From NCBI GenBank assembly GCA_000720535.1, contig JOAZ01000015.1, positions 62,001 to 126,000 of the forward strand: DNA of 64,000 bases. Direction: 5' to 3'. A program made the position numbers and the translations under genes. Below the pieces are notes generated by a model. That model was not told the DNA's origin and did no database searches. It worked only from the letters and a program-made list of their open reading frames with translations. Origin of the DNA: Streptomyces halstedii (lineage in GTDB: Bacteria; Actinomycetota; Actinomycetes; Streptomycetales; Streptomycetaceae). Positions 51,372-60,067 of the stretch are shown piece by piece; within the stretch, counting starts at the first letter, position 1; each line of letters begins with the position of its first letter.

Positions 51372-51515
51372 GACTGCTCCCTCAGCGGCTGGCGTTGACC
51401 CCCGGCGACAAAGTTACGCGGAGATCGGGGTGTTGCGTGCGACGGGCAGCGCCGACCTCGGCTTCCGCGGGCGAATTCGGCCCGCGGAAGTCGACAAAGA
51501 CACCGGGCGGGTGCC

Positions 51516-51578
51516 AGGGCGTGTTCCGAACGTGGCGCCGTCCGCCCGGAGGGCGGGCGGGACCTCGGAACACGCCCT
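51516..51578 (-). terminator. Branched terminator hairpin after pkaA
   Basis: AGGGCGTGTTCCGA (51516-51529) pairs perfectly with TCGGAACACGCCCT (51565-51578), and the 35-base interior has its own CCGCCC/GGGCGG helix. The right arm overlaps the pkaA stop codon. Confidence 0.75.
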
Positions 51579-53223
51579 AACCGCCGAGGGCCTTGAGCCA
51601 GTCGGTGACCGTGGAGACGCCGTCCCCGAGCGCCTCCCAGTAGCCCTTGCCCTCGGCGATCCAGCCCTGGAGCGGGGTCAGCTCCCAGATCAGCCAGCCG
51701 GCGACGACGAGCAGCACCACCGTGAACAGGCATCCCTTGAGGCAGCCGAGCCCCGGGATACGCATGGGGTTGGCGCTGCGCTGCCGTGGCTGACGCGGGG
51801 CCGGCGGCTCGGGCGCCGGCCGGGGCGCGGGCTGCCGCGGCGGCGCGTACTGCTGCCGCTGGGGCTGCGCTTGGTACTGCTGGGGCTGGTACTGCTGCTG
51901 CGCCTGGTACTGCGGGGGCTGCTGCTGCGGGTACTGCTGACCGCGCTGCTGCTGCGGGGGGTACTGCTGCTGGTGCTGCGGGGGCTGCTGAGCCTGCGGG
52001 GGCGGCTGGCGGCGCTGCGGACGGCGGCGCAGCGGGTCCTCGGCGGGGTCGAGGTACTGGACCTGGGTCTGCTCGTTGCGGTCGCGGGCGGCCCTCAGCT
52101 GGGACTGCCAGGGGTGCGGCTCGTCGGGTCGCGGGGGCCCGTCGGACCCCGGCGGCACGGGGGGCATGACGGCGGTCGGGTCGGCGTGGCCGGCCGCGCC
52201 CGCGGTCTGCGGCAGGACGTTGGTCGGGGCCGCCGGGTCGTACGAGCCCGCGTTGCTCGGAAGTACCTGGGTCGGGTCGGCCGCGCCCGGGGTGTCGGGG
52301 ACGGCGGCGGGCGCCGGGTCGGGGGCGAGCAGGGCGCCCACCCCTTCGGCGGCCGCGATCTGCGCGGAGTTCGCGTGCACCCCGACACCGGCGCCGACGG
52401 TACGCAGCGCGCGGGCGAGGTTCACGGCGCTGGGCCGCTGGTCGGGGTCCTTGCGCAGGCAGCGCTCTATGACCGTCCACAGCGGTTCGGGGACGGTGTC
52501 CGGCCTGCTGGGCTCCTCGCTGAGGTGCCGTTGCAGGACCTCCAGGGCGGTGCCCCCGGCGAACGGCGGCCGCCCGGTGACCAGTTCGTACAGCAGGATG
52601 CCCGCGCCGTAGATGTCCACGGCGGAGGTCTGCGGGCGGCCCTCGGCGGACTCGGGTGCCACGTAGGCGGGCGTGCCGACGAACTCGTGGGTCCGGGTCA
52701 GGCCCGGGGAGTCGGCCAGCCGCGCGATGCCGAAGTCGGTGAGCATGGGGTGCATCTCGCCGTCGCGCTCGTCCAGCAGCACGTTGGCGGGCTTCAGGTC
52801 GCGGTGGACCACGCCGTCCGCGTGGCTGGCGGCGAGCGCGTCCGCGATCTGGGCGGTGAGCAGAGAGGCGGCGACCGGGGTGAGCGGGCCGTTCTCCCGG
52901 AGGTAGCGGTGCAGGTCGGGGCCGTCGATCAGATCCATGACCAGGGCGAGCAGGTCACCCTCGACGACGAGGTCCCGGGTCCGCACGATGTTGGGGTGGG
53001 TGAGCCGCAGCAGCACGGAGCGCTCGCGCAGGAAGCGCATCACGATGTCCGCGTCGTTGGCCAGCTCCTCCTTGAGGACCTTGATCGCCACGGTCTCGCC
53101 CGGCTGCCCGGCGACGGCCGCCTCGGCCCCGGCGGCTTCCCGCTGCCGGGCTCGCCAGACGGTGCCCGTGGCGCCGCGCCCGAGCGGCTCCTCAAGCAGG
53201 TACTTGCTGCCTACCGGCCGCAC
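51577..53223 (-). CDS. pkaA: Membrane Ser/Thr protein kinase, PkaA type, with Gln-rich linker
   Basis: The 548-residue product starts at GTG 53223. The kinase domain has LGRGATGTV (14-22), ATP Lys48, HRDLKPAN (138-145), DFG (161-163) and YVAPESAEG. Residues 280-480 are a disordered linker, first Pro/Ala-rich, then strongly Gln/Pro/Tyr-rich (QQYPPQQQRGQQYPQQQ). A single TM (GCLFTVVLLVVAGWLIWELT) and a short outer tail follow. The length matches PkaA (543 residues in S. coelicolor, from memory). It is divergent from the FHA protein gene at 53736, a natural phospho-Thr reader for this kinase pair. Confidence 0.92.
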   Translation of the reverse strand: MRPVGSKYLLEEPLGRGATGTVWRARQREAAGAEAAVAGQPGETVAIKVLKEELANDADIVMRFLRERSVLLRLTHPNIVRTRDLVVEGDLLALVMDLIDGPDLHRYLRENGPLTPVAASLLTAQIADALAASHADGVVHRDLKPANVLLDERDGEMHPMLTDFGIARLADSPGLTRTHEFVGTPAYVAPESAEGRPQTSAVDIYGAGILLYELVTGRPPFAGGTALEVLQRHLSEEPSRPDTVPEPLWTVIERCLRKDPDQRPSAVNLARALRTVGAGVGVHANSAQIAAAEGVGALLAPDPAPAAVPDTPGAADPTQVLPSNAGSYDPAAPTNVLPQTAGAAGHADPTAVMPPVPPGSDGPPRPDEPHPWQSQLRAARDRNEQTQVQYLDPAEDPLRRRPQRRQPPPQAQQPPQHQQQYPPQQQRGQQYPQQQPPQYQAQQQYQPQQYQAQPQRQQYAPPRQPAPRPAPEPPAPRQPRQRSANPMRIPGLGCLKGCLFTVVLLVVAGWLIWELTPLQGWIAEGKGYWEALGDGVSTVTDWLKALGG

Positions 53224-53380
53224 GTCATGCGCTCCCTGCTGATCGTGGTCTCGGCGGCCCCCCGGCCCGCCCGGATGTTCCGGCCCACTCTAATGCCGCC
53301 GTGGGGGGCCCTGGCCGGTCGTCCTCCGCCCGTGTTGCCCACCGGGCCCGGCGGGCCTCTCCACCGTGCCGCCCGGTGTG

Positions 53381-53447
53381 TTCCGGCGTGTTCCGGTTGT
53401 CTTCCGGCGCCTTCCGGTTGTCCTCCGGTCGGTCTTCCGGTGTCCGG
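53381..53447. repeat. Helically phased TTCCGG array between pkaA and the FHA gene
   Basis: TTCCGG begins at 53381, 53391, 53402, 53412 and 53435, with CTCCGG at 53423 and GTCCGG at 53442. Steps are 10-12 bases except the last. The rest of the 512-base divergent gap shows no gene. The array sits 160-230 bases from pkaA and about 290 from the FHA gene. Confidence 0.7.
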
Positions 53448-53735
53448 GGAAGACGCGGAGACCGGGGAAATGGTTGCCGGACCTGTGTGCGGTGCCTCCG
53501 AAGCGGGACCAAGCGGGCACTTTTGCACCCACACTCGGCCATTCATGATCACTAAGCGGTCACCCCCGGGCGTGTTGTCAGTGGCAGGTGGGAGGATGCC
53601 TCCAGCACGGAGCTGTGAGGCCGGGCCTTGCGCTCCGTGACGACCTGTACCGGACGACGCGTCCGTGCCGGGTGGGGGGAATCACAGGGCATCTCCCCTG
53701 CCGGGCGCCCCGCGCAGAAGGGACCGCTGACGGCG

Positions 53736-56700
53736 ATGCAGATCCGGCTGACCGTCCTCGCGCCGCGCAGCGGCCAGACCCCGCCACGCGCCTGCGACGT
53801 GCTCGTCACCGCCCCCGCGGGGACCTCGCTCGCCGCCGTCGCGTCGAACCTCGCCGCCGCCGTGACCGGGCCGGAGGGCTCCCAGAGCGGCGGTGCCGTC
53901 GTGCTGTACGCCGGACGCGAGCGCCTGGACGCCCAGCGCTGCGCCCTCGGCGAACCGCCCCTGGTGGACGGCGCGGTGCTCTGCCTCCAGGCACCCGGCG
54001 AGGACGAGGGCGCGGACGACGCCGTCCCCGCGCGACTCCACGTCGTCGCCGGGCCGGACGCCGGCGGGGTCCACCTGCTGCACGGCGGCCCGGTCCGCGT
54101 CGGCCGCTCCGCCGAGGCGGACGTCCCGCTCGACGACCCGGACGTGTCCCGGCTGCACTGCGCGGTGACGGTCTCCGAGGACGGCCGGGTCTCGGTCGCC
54201 GACCTCGGTTCCACCAACGGCACCTCGCTGGACGGCGCACCGGTCCACGACCGCCCGGTCCGGCTCGCCCCGGGGGCCCTGCTGCGGCTCGGCGAATCGA
54301 CGCTCCGGCTCACCACGGGCCGCCGCGCACCGGCGCTCACGACCACCCCGGACGGCGAGGGCCACCTCCGGGTGGCCCGGAACCCGGGCGCCACCGCCCC
54401 CGCGGGGGATCCCGACGACGACCGCGCCCACACCTTCGGCACCCCCCACCCCGGCGGCCACGATCCGTACGGGGCGTACGGCGAGCGCCCGGCGGGCCAC
54501 GACGAGACCCGGCGCGCGAGCGGCGCGGCCGCCGAGCATCCCACCCATGGACGCGGCGCCCCGCTCACCCCCGAGGAGGCCCCCCGGCGCGGCGGCATAG
54601 GAGCCTGGGCGCGGCGGCTGACCGGCGGCCGGGCCGAAGGCCCCCACGGACCGGCCGGGCAGCACCCCGGCGCGGGCCCGGAGGACGGTGCCGAGGGCGC
54701 CCCCGCGTACGCCGGGCCCGACCGTTCCCCGGCCGCCCCCGAGGGGACCTGGCCCGACCCGGCGGCCGTCCTGCTCACCGCGCTGGGACCCGGTCCCCGG
54801 CTGTGGGAGCGCGACCCCGGACACCCGGAGACGCTGGTCGTCCGCCTGGGCACCACCGACCGGGCCGATCTGCCCGCCGTGCCGGTCACCGTGGGACTGC
54901 GGGAGGCCGGGTCGCTCGGGCTCGCCGGGCCGCGCACCCGGCTCTCCGGCCTGGCCCGCTCCACCGTGGCGCAGCTCGCCGCCCTGCACTCGCCGTTCGA
55001 CCTGGAGATCGTGCTGATCAGCACGGACCGCGCGCGCGGCGTGGAGGAGCGGCGGCGCGAGTGGTCCTGGCTCGGCTGGCTGCCGCACCTGCGCCCGCTG
55101 CACGGCCAGGACTGCCGGCTGCTGCTGGCCTTCGACCGGGAGCAGGCCGACGCCCGCGCCGCGGAGCTGGTCCGCCGCATGGGCGACGGGCCGCTGGGCC
55201 CCGGCTGGGCCGGCGCCGACGGACCGGCGGTGGCCGGGGCCGCCCGCGCGCACACCGGCCCGTTCACGGTGGTCGTGCTGGACGGCGACCCCGGCTCCGC
55301 CGCGCTGCGCGAGACCATGGCCGGGCTGGCCTGGGCCGGCGCGGCCTCGGGCATCCACCTGGTCTGCCTGGCCGAGACCCCGGCCGCCTCCCCCACCTCT
55401 CCGGTGGACGCCACGTACGACACCGCGTGCCGGGTCTCGATCCCGTTCCGCGAGTGCGGCGCGGTCGCGATGCTGAGCGGGGACGTGGCGACCGCGTTGC
55501 GGCTGCTGCGCACGACGGGCGGCCAGGTCGCGGGACACGGCACCGTCGCGACGGTGGACGCGGTGTCGGCGGCCTGGGCCGAGCGGTTCGGACGGGCGCT
55601 GGCGCCCCTGCGCGACGCGGGCGCGCTCACGGGACGGCCGGTGGCGGCGGCGCTGCCCCCGTCGGCCCGGCTCCTGGACGAGCTGGGTCTGGCCCGTGCC
55701 ACCCCGGCGTCCCTGATGGCCCGCTGGGCGTCGACGGCGGAGGACCAGCCGGGCGCTACGGTCCGCGCGGCAGCCGTGTCCGGGGACCTGGAGACCTCCG
55801 GCTCCGGCCGCACGCCGAACGCCGGCGCCCGCGTGGGGGCGCAGCGCGAGTCCCCCGAGTCCGGCCGCCCCGCCGGACACGCTCCGGGGGCGGGACCGGA
55901 TCACGCCGGCACCGGGCACCCCGGCCGCACCGGCTCCGTCCGTACCGACAGCGGGTCCTCCGCCTGTTCCGGCGAGCCCTGCCCCGGCGGTCCCTACCCC
56001 GGCGGCGGGCCCACCCGTTCGGGGCCGGGGCGGTCCTCCTATCCGTCCGCCACCGCCGTACCCGCGCAGCGCCGGGCCGCCGCGCCGCCGGGTGCCTCCC
56101 ACGCCGGGCGGCCCGTGGTCGTGCTCGGAGCCGGGCCCCGGGGCCCCCTCTCCGTCGATCTGACCGAGGAGGGACCCCATCTGCTGATCGAGGGGCCCCA
56201 GGGCAGCGGCCGTACGGAACTGCTGCGGGCGATCGCCGCCTCCCTGGCGTCCGCGGACCGCCCCGACCGCCTCGGCATCCTGCTGATCGACGGAGGGGGA
56301 CGCGACGGTCTGCGCCCCTGCACGGAGCTGCCGCACGTCTTCACGCACCTGGTCGCCTCGGACCCCGTACGGATGCGGGAGTGCGCCCAGGCACTCGGCG
56401 GTGAGCTGAAGCGCCGCGCGGAGCTGCTGGGCGGCCTGGACTTCGCCACCTGGCACGCGCGGTACGAGGAGGCGCGGGCGCTCCCGGGCGGCAGGCGCCC
56501 CTTCGGTCCCGGTGACCGGCGTGGCGACCTCGACTCCCCGGCCAGCAGCACCCTGCGGCTGCGGCCCGCCGCCCCGCCGGCTGATCCCGGCCCCTCCCCG
56601 CTGCCCCGGATCGTCGTCCTGGCCGACGACTTCGACGCCCTGGTCGCCCCGGCGCTCGGCAGCCCCGGCCGCCCGTCCGCCGGGTCCGTCGTGCGGGTGC

Positions 56701-57128
56701 TGGAGGCCGTGGCCAGGGACGGGGAGCGGCTGGGTGTCCATCTGGTCGCCACGTCCGCCCGCCCGGACCGCACCGAGGACACCGAGCTGGCCCGCGGGGC
56801 CCGGCTGCGCATCGTGCTGGACCCGCCCGTCGTCCCCCCGTCGCCCGACGAGGTGGCTCCGGGACGGGGCAGGCTGGGGCATCCGGACGGCCGGGTGACC
56901 CCCTTCCAGGGCGGCCGGGTCACCGGCCGGATCCCGCGTACGGCGACCCTGCGCCCCACCGTCGTCCCGCTGGAGTGGGAGCGGATGGGGGATCCGCCCG
57001 CCCGGCGTCCGGTCCGCGAGCTGGGCAACGGCCCCACCGATCTCGCGCTGCTGGCCAGCGCCCTGGAGCGGGCGGCCCGCTCGGTCAACGCCGAGCGGCT
57101 GCCCCCGCTGGTCCCGTCGCCGACCTGA
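53736..57128 (+). CDS. FHA-domain protein with FtsK/SpoIIIE-like (EccC-like) ATPase region
   Basis: From ATG 53736 the product has 1130 residues. Residues 1-95 form a ubiquitin-like/YukD-like lead. The FHA domain has RVGRS (121-125), SRLHC (138-142) and STNGT (159-163), the phospho-threonine contacts. A disordered stretch follows, then an FtsK-like region, and later another disordered linker (about 690-785). A P-loop-like GPQGSGRT (820-827) and a Walker B-like IVVLADDFD (959-967) follow. The usual P-loop Lys is Arg, so ATPase activity is doubtful. The layout recalls FHA-FtsK proteins linked to type VII secretion. It is divergent from pkaA. The opposite strand is open over its whole length, which is a high-GC shadow. 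Confidence 0.82.
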   Translation: MQIRLTVLAPRSGQTPPRACDVLVTAPAGTSLAAVASNLAAAVTGPEGSQSGGAVVLYAGRERLDAQRCALGEPPLVDGAVLCLQAPGEDEGADDAVPARLHVVAGPDAGGVHLLHGGPVRVGRSAEADVPLDDPDVSRLHCAVTVSEDGRVSVADLGSTNGTSLDGAPVHDRPVRLAPGALLRLGESTLRLTTGRRAPALTTTPDGEGHLRVARNPGATAPAGDPDDDRAHTFGTPHPGGHDPYGAYGERPAGHDETRRASGAAAEHPTHGRGAPLTPEEAPRRGGIGAWARRLTGGRAEGPHGPAGQHPGAGPEDGAEGAPAYAGPDRSPAAPEGTWPDPAAVLLTALGPGPRLWERDPGHPETLVVRLGTTDRADLPAVPVTVGLREAGSLGLAGPRTRLSGLARSTVAQLAALHSPFDLEIVLISTDRARGVEERRREWSWLGWLPHLRPLHGQDCRLLLAFDREQADARAAELVRRMGDGPLGPGWAGADGPAVAGAARAHTGPFTVVVLDGDPGSAALRETMAGLAWAGAASGIHLVCLAETPAASPTSPVDATYDTACRVSIPFRECGAVAMLSGDVATALRLLRTTGGQVAGHGTVATVDAVSAAWAERFGRALAPLRDAGALTGRPVAAALPPSARLLDELGLARATPASLMARWASTAEDQPGATVRAAAVSGDLETSGSGRTPNAGARVGAQRESPESGRPAGHAPGAGPDHAGTGHPGRTGSVRTDSGSSACSGEPCPGGPYPGGGPTRSGPGRSSYPSATAVPAQRRAAAPPGASHAGRPVVVLGAGPRGPLSVDLTEEGPHLLIEGPQGSGRTELLRAIAASLASADRPDRLGILLIDGGGRDGLRPCTELPHVFTHLVASDPVRMRECAQALGGELKRRAELLGGLDFATWHARYEEARALPGGRRPFGPGDRRGDLDSPASSTLRLRPAAPPADPGPSPLPRIVVLADDFDALVAPALGSPGRPSAGSVVRVLEAVARDGERLGVHLVATSARPDRTEDTELARGARLRIVLDPPVVPPSPDEVAPGRGRLGHPDGRVTPFQGGRVTGRIPRTATLRPTVVPLEWERMGDPPARRPVRELGNGPTDLALLASALERAARSVNAERLPPLVPSPT

Positions 57129-57245
57129 GCATCCCGGCGTCCGTCGCCACTGACGCCACGTCACGAGCCCATTACGATCACCGGCTTGGGCCTGAGCACG
57201 GTATTGCGGCCTCCGTTCACTCCGCGTAGACCTGTCCGCACGGAC

Positions 57246-57307
57246 GACGTGAACCGCGCGATGTGAGACGTGAACCGGCACCACGGGTCCCCCGTCGGTG
57301 CCGGTTC
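57246..57307 (+). promoter_or_regulatory. Direct repeat and leader hairpin upstream of the second sugar ABC operon
   Basis: GACGTGAACC occurs at 57246-57255 and 57267-57276, exactly 21 bases apart (two helical turns). It is followed by a hairpin: GAACCGGCACC (57272-57282) with 57297-57307 and inner ACGGG/CCCGT around a 3-base loop. The hairpin ends 32 bases before the start codon. Confidence 0.5.
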
Positions 57308-57339
57308 GCGCACACGCGCGCAGGAGAAACGGGGCAGGA

Positions 57340-58704
57340 ATGCGCACAACCCCTCGCATGCGTAGGGCAGCAGTGGTGTTCACCGCGGTCGGGGCGCTGG
57401 CCCTCACCGGTTGCGGTGGCGGCGACGACGGCAAGGACTCCGCGGACAAGAGCTCCGGCAAGGAGAAGGAGAGCACGTCGACCGTCGACCTGCCGAAGCT
57501 CGACGGTGAGCAGATATCCGTCGCGGCGGTGTGGACCGGGCCCGAGCAGGCCAACTTCACGAAGGTGCTGGGCGAGTTCGAGAAGCGCACCGGCGCCAAG
57601 GTCACCTTCGTCCCCGCCCAGGACCCCATCGTGAACTTCCTGGGGACGAAGATCGCGGGCGGCCAGCCGCCGGACGTGGCGATGATCCCCCAGGTCGGCG
57701 CCATCCAGCAGGCCGTGGCCAAGAAGTGGGCGAAGCCCGTCGGCAACGAGGCGCGGGCCCAGCTGGGCCAGAACTACGCGCAGGTCTGGCAGGACCTCGG
57801 CGCGGTGGACGGCACCCAGTACGGCGTCTACTTCAAGGCCGCCAACAAGTCCCTGATCTGGTACAACGCCCAGGCGTTCGAGAACGCGGGCGCGAGCGAG
57901 CCGAAGACCTGGAAGGACTTCCTGAACACGGCCGAGACGGTCTCCGCCTCCGGGGTCACCCCGGTCTCGGTCGGCGGCGCGGACGGCTGGACGCTCACCG
58001 ACTGGTTCGAGAACATCTACCTCTCCCAGGCGGGCCCGGAGAAGTACGACCAGCTGGCCAAGCACGAGATCAAGTGGACGGACCCGTCCGTCAAGGACGC
58101 GCTGACCACCCTCGCCGAGCTGTTCGGCAAGCCGAACCTGATCGCGGGCGGCGCCGACGGGGCGTTGCAGACCGAGTTCCCGACCTCCGTCACCCAGACG
58201 TTCACCGGAGGCGACCAGCCCAAGGCCGCCATGGTGTTCGAGGGCGACTTCGTCTCGGTCAACATCGCGCAGACCGAGGCCAAGATCGGTACGGACGCCA
58301 AGGTGTTCCCGTTCCCGGCGGTCGGCGCCGACTCCCCCGTGGTGACGGGCGGCGACGCCGCCGTGGCGCTGAAGGACACCAAGGGCGCGCAGGCGCTCCT
58401 GACCTGGCTCGCCTCGACGGACGCGGCGAAGATCTGGGCCGAGGCGGGCGGTTTCATCTCGCCCAACAAGTCGCTGGACGCGGCCGCCTACCCGAACGAG
58501 GTACAGCGCACGATGGCCCAGGCGCTGATCGACGCCGGTGACGACGTCCGGTTCGACATGTCCGACCAGGCCCCGCAGTCGTTCGGCGGGACGCCCGGCA
58601 AGGGCGAGTGGAAGACCCTCCAGGACTTCCTGAAGAACCCGAAGGACATCGCGGGGACCCAGGCGAAACTGGAGTCCGACGCGGCCAAGGCGTACAAGAG
58701 CTGA
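57340..58704 (+). CDS. Sugar ABC transporter substrate-binding lipoprotein
   Basis: From ATG 57340 the product has 454 residues; ATG 57358 is an alternative. The signal peptide (RRAAVVFTAVGALAL) ends in the lipobox LTGC. A charged linker follows, then a family 1 solute-binding fold: VAAVWTGPEQANFTKVLGEF, VTFVPAQDPIVNFLGTKIAG, PDVAMIPQVGAIQQ and AMVFEGDFVSVNIAQ. It is the first of three genes with two permeases and no ATPase. The sugar is unknown; the binding cleft shows W and Y residues typical for di- or oligosaccharides. The operon is followed by a teichoic-acid-type transferase gene. Confidence 0.9.
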   Translation: MRTTPRMRRAAVVFTAVGALALTGCGGGDDGKDSADKSSGKEKESTSTVDLPKLDGEQISVAAVWTGPEQANFTKVLGEFEKRTGAKVTFVPAQDPIVNFLGTKIAGGQPPDVAMIPQVGAIQQAVAKKWAKPVGNEARAQLGQNYAQVWQDLGAVDGTQYGVYFKAANKSLIWYNAQAFENAGASEPKTWKDFLNTAETVSASGVTPVSVGGADGWTLTDWFENIYLSQAGPEKYDQLAKHEIKWTDPSVKDALTTLAELFGKPNLIAGGADGALQTEFPTSVTQTFTGGDQPKAAMVFEGDFVSVNIAQTEAKIGTDAKVFPFPAVGADSPVVTGGDAAVALKDTKGAQALLTWLASTDAAKIWAEAGGFISPNKSLDAAAYPNEVQRTMAQALIDAGDDVRFDMSDQAPQSFGGTPGKGEWKTLQDFLKNPKDIAGTQAKLESDAAKAYKS

Positions 58705-58708
58705 CGGG

Positions 58709-60067
58709 ATGACGACAGCGACAGCGGGGGGCGCCCCGGCGGCGCCCCCCGCCGACAAACGTCCCGGCAGGCGCCGCGGCGTCACCGGCACCCGCGGGAC
58801 GGTGGCGGCGCTCTTCCTGCTGCCGGCCCTGGTGCTGCTCGGCGCCCTCGTCGTCTATCCGATCGGGTACTCCGTCTACCGGTCCTTCTTCGACCAGGCG
58901 GGTACCGGGTTCGCCGGCTTCGACAACTACACGGCGCTGTTCTCCGACGAGACCATCCGCACGGCGGTGAAGAACAACGCGATCTGGGTCGTGTTCGCCC
59001 CGACGGTCGCCACCGCGCTGGGGCTGATCTTCGCGGTGCTGACCGAGCGGATCCGGTGGGGCACGGCGTTCAAGCTGGTCGTCTTCATGCCGATGGCGAT
59101 CTCGATGCTGGCCGCAGGCATCATCTTCCGGCTGGTGTACGACCAGGCTCCGGAGCGCGGGGTCGCCAACGCGGTGGTGGTCGGCGTGCACGACACGTTC
59201 GCCGAGTCGTCGGGCTTCCCGAAGGCGCACCCGCTGCCGGTCCATCCGCTGGAGGCGGGCGGCGACGGCTCGTTCGTCACGAAGGAGCCGGCGCGGGCGG
59301 GCGAGCCGGTCCTGCTGCCCCTGGTCGGGGTGGCCCCCGCCAAGATGCCCGCCGACGCGCGGCCGGCCGAGGCCGCCTCCCCGTCCGCGGACGGGAAGAT
59401 CACCGGCACCGCCTGGCTGGACTTCACCCGGGGCGGCGGCGGCAAGCCCAACGTCGTCGACCCGGAGGAGCTCGGTCTCAAGGGCATCCGGGTCGAGGCC
59501 GTCCGGGACGGCGAGGTCGTCGCCACGGCCACGGCGGGCGCGGACGGGGTGTTCACGCTGCCCGCCTCCGCCGACGGGGCCCTGATCCGGCTTCCGGAGG
59601 CGAACTTCCACGAGCCGTACCACGGCGTGGACTGGCTCGGCCCGACCCTGGTGACGCCCGCGATCATCGGCAGTTACGTCTGGATGTGGGCGGGCTTCGC
59701 CATGGTGCTGATCGCGGCGGGCCTGGCCGGGCTGCCGCGTGAACTCCTGGAAGCCGCACGGGTGGACGGTGCCAACGAGTGGCAGGTGTTCCGCCGGATC
59801 ACCGTGCCCATGCTGGCCCCGGTCCTGGCGGTGGTGCTGGTCACCCTGATGATCAACGTACTGAAGGTCTTCGACCTGGTCTTCATCATCGCGCCGGGCT
59901 CCTCCCAGGACGACGCGAACGTCCTGGCGCTCCAGCTCTACCGGTCCTCGTTCGGCACGGACGCCGATCTCGGGATCGGCAGCGCGATCGCCGTCCTCCT
60001 CCTGCTGCTGGTGGTTCCGATGATGCTCGTCAACATCCGCCGGATACGGAAGGAGGGGCGCCGATGA
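58709..60067 (+). CDS. MalF-type sugar ABC permease with a large extracytoplasmic Ig-like insert
   Basis: The 452-residue product starts at ATG 58709. TM1 is TVAALFLLPALVLLGALVVY; TM2 and TM3 lie at about 92-112 and 122-143. Instead of the usual short loop, residues 150-310 form an insert. Its middle (GKITGTAWLDFTRGGGGKPN, then GLKGIRVEAVRDGEVVATAT and ADGVFTLPASADGALIRLPE) reads as an SdrD-B/CarboxypepD-regulatory-like beta sandwich. TM4 follows (IIGSYVWMWAGFAMVLIAAG), then the EAA loop LPRELLEAARVDGANEWQVF and TM5-6. The insert is on the outer face, at the position of the P2 loop of E. coli MalF that touches the binding protein. It overlaps the next gene by four bases. Confidence 0.9.
   Translation: MTTATAGGAPAAPPADKRPGRRRGVTGTRGTVAALFLLPALVLLGALVVYPIGYSVYRSFFDQAGTGFAGFDNYTALFSDETIRTAVKNNAIWVVFAPTVATALGLIFAVLTERIRWGTAFKLVVFMPMAISMLAAGIIFRLVYDQAPERGVANAVVVGVHDTFAESSGFPKAHPLPVHPLEAGGDGSFVTKEPARAGEPVLLPLVGVAPAKMPADARPAEAASPSADGKITGTAWLDFTRGGGGKPNVVDPEELGLKGIRVEAVRDGEVVATATAGADGVFTLPASADGALIRLPEANFHEPYHGVDWLGPTLVTPAIIGSYVWMWAGFAMVLIAAGLAGLPRELLEAARVDGANEWQVFRRITVPMLAPVLAVVLVTLMINVLKVFDLVFIIAPGSSQDDANVLALQLYRSSFGTDADLGIGSAIAVLLLLLVVPMMLVNIRRIRKEGRR

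Noticed and set aside
53381-53447. TTCCGG repeats as a CRISPR-like array
   Set aside because: Repeats are six bases with 4-6-base gaps; there are no spacers of useful length and no cas genes.
53552-57746. Very long open frame on the minus strand opposite the FHA protein gene
   Set aside because: It encodes Arg/Gly/Ala-rich low-complexity sequence, is the codon-bias shadow of the plus-strand gene, and runs past both of its ends without a domain.
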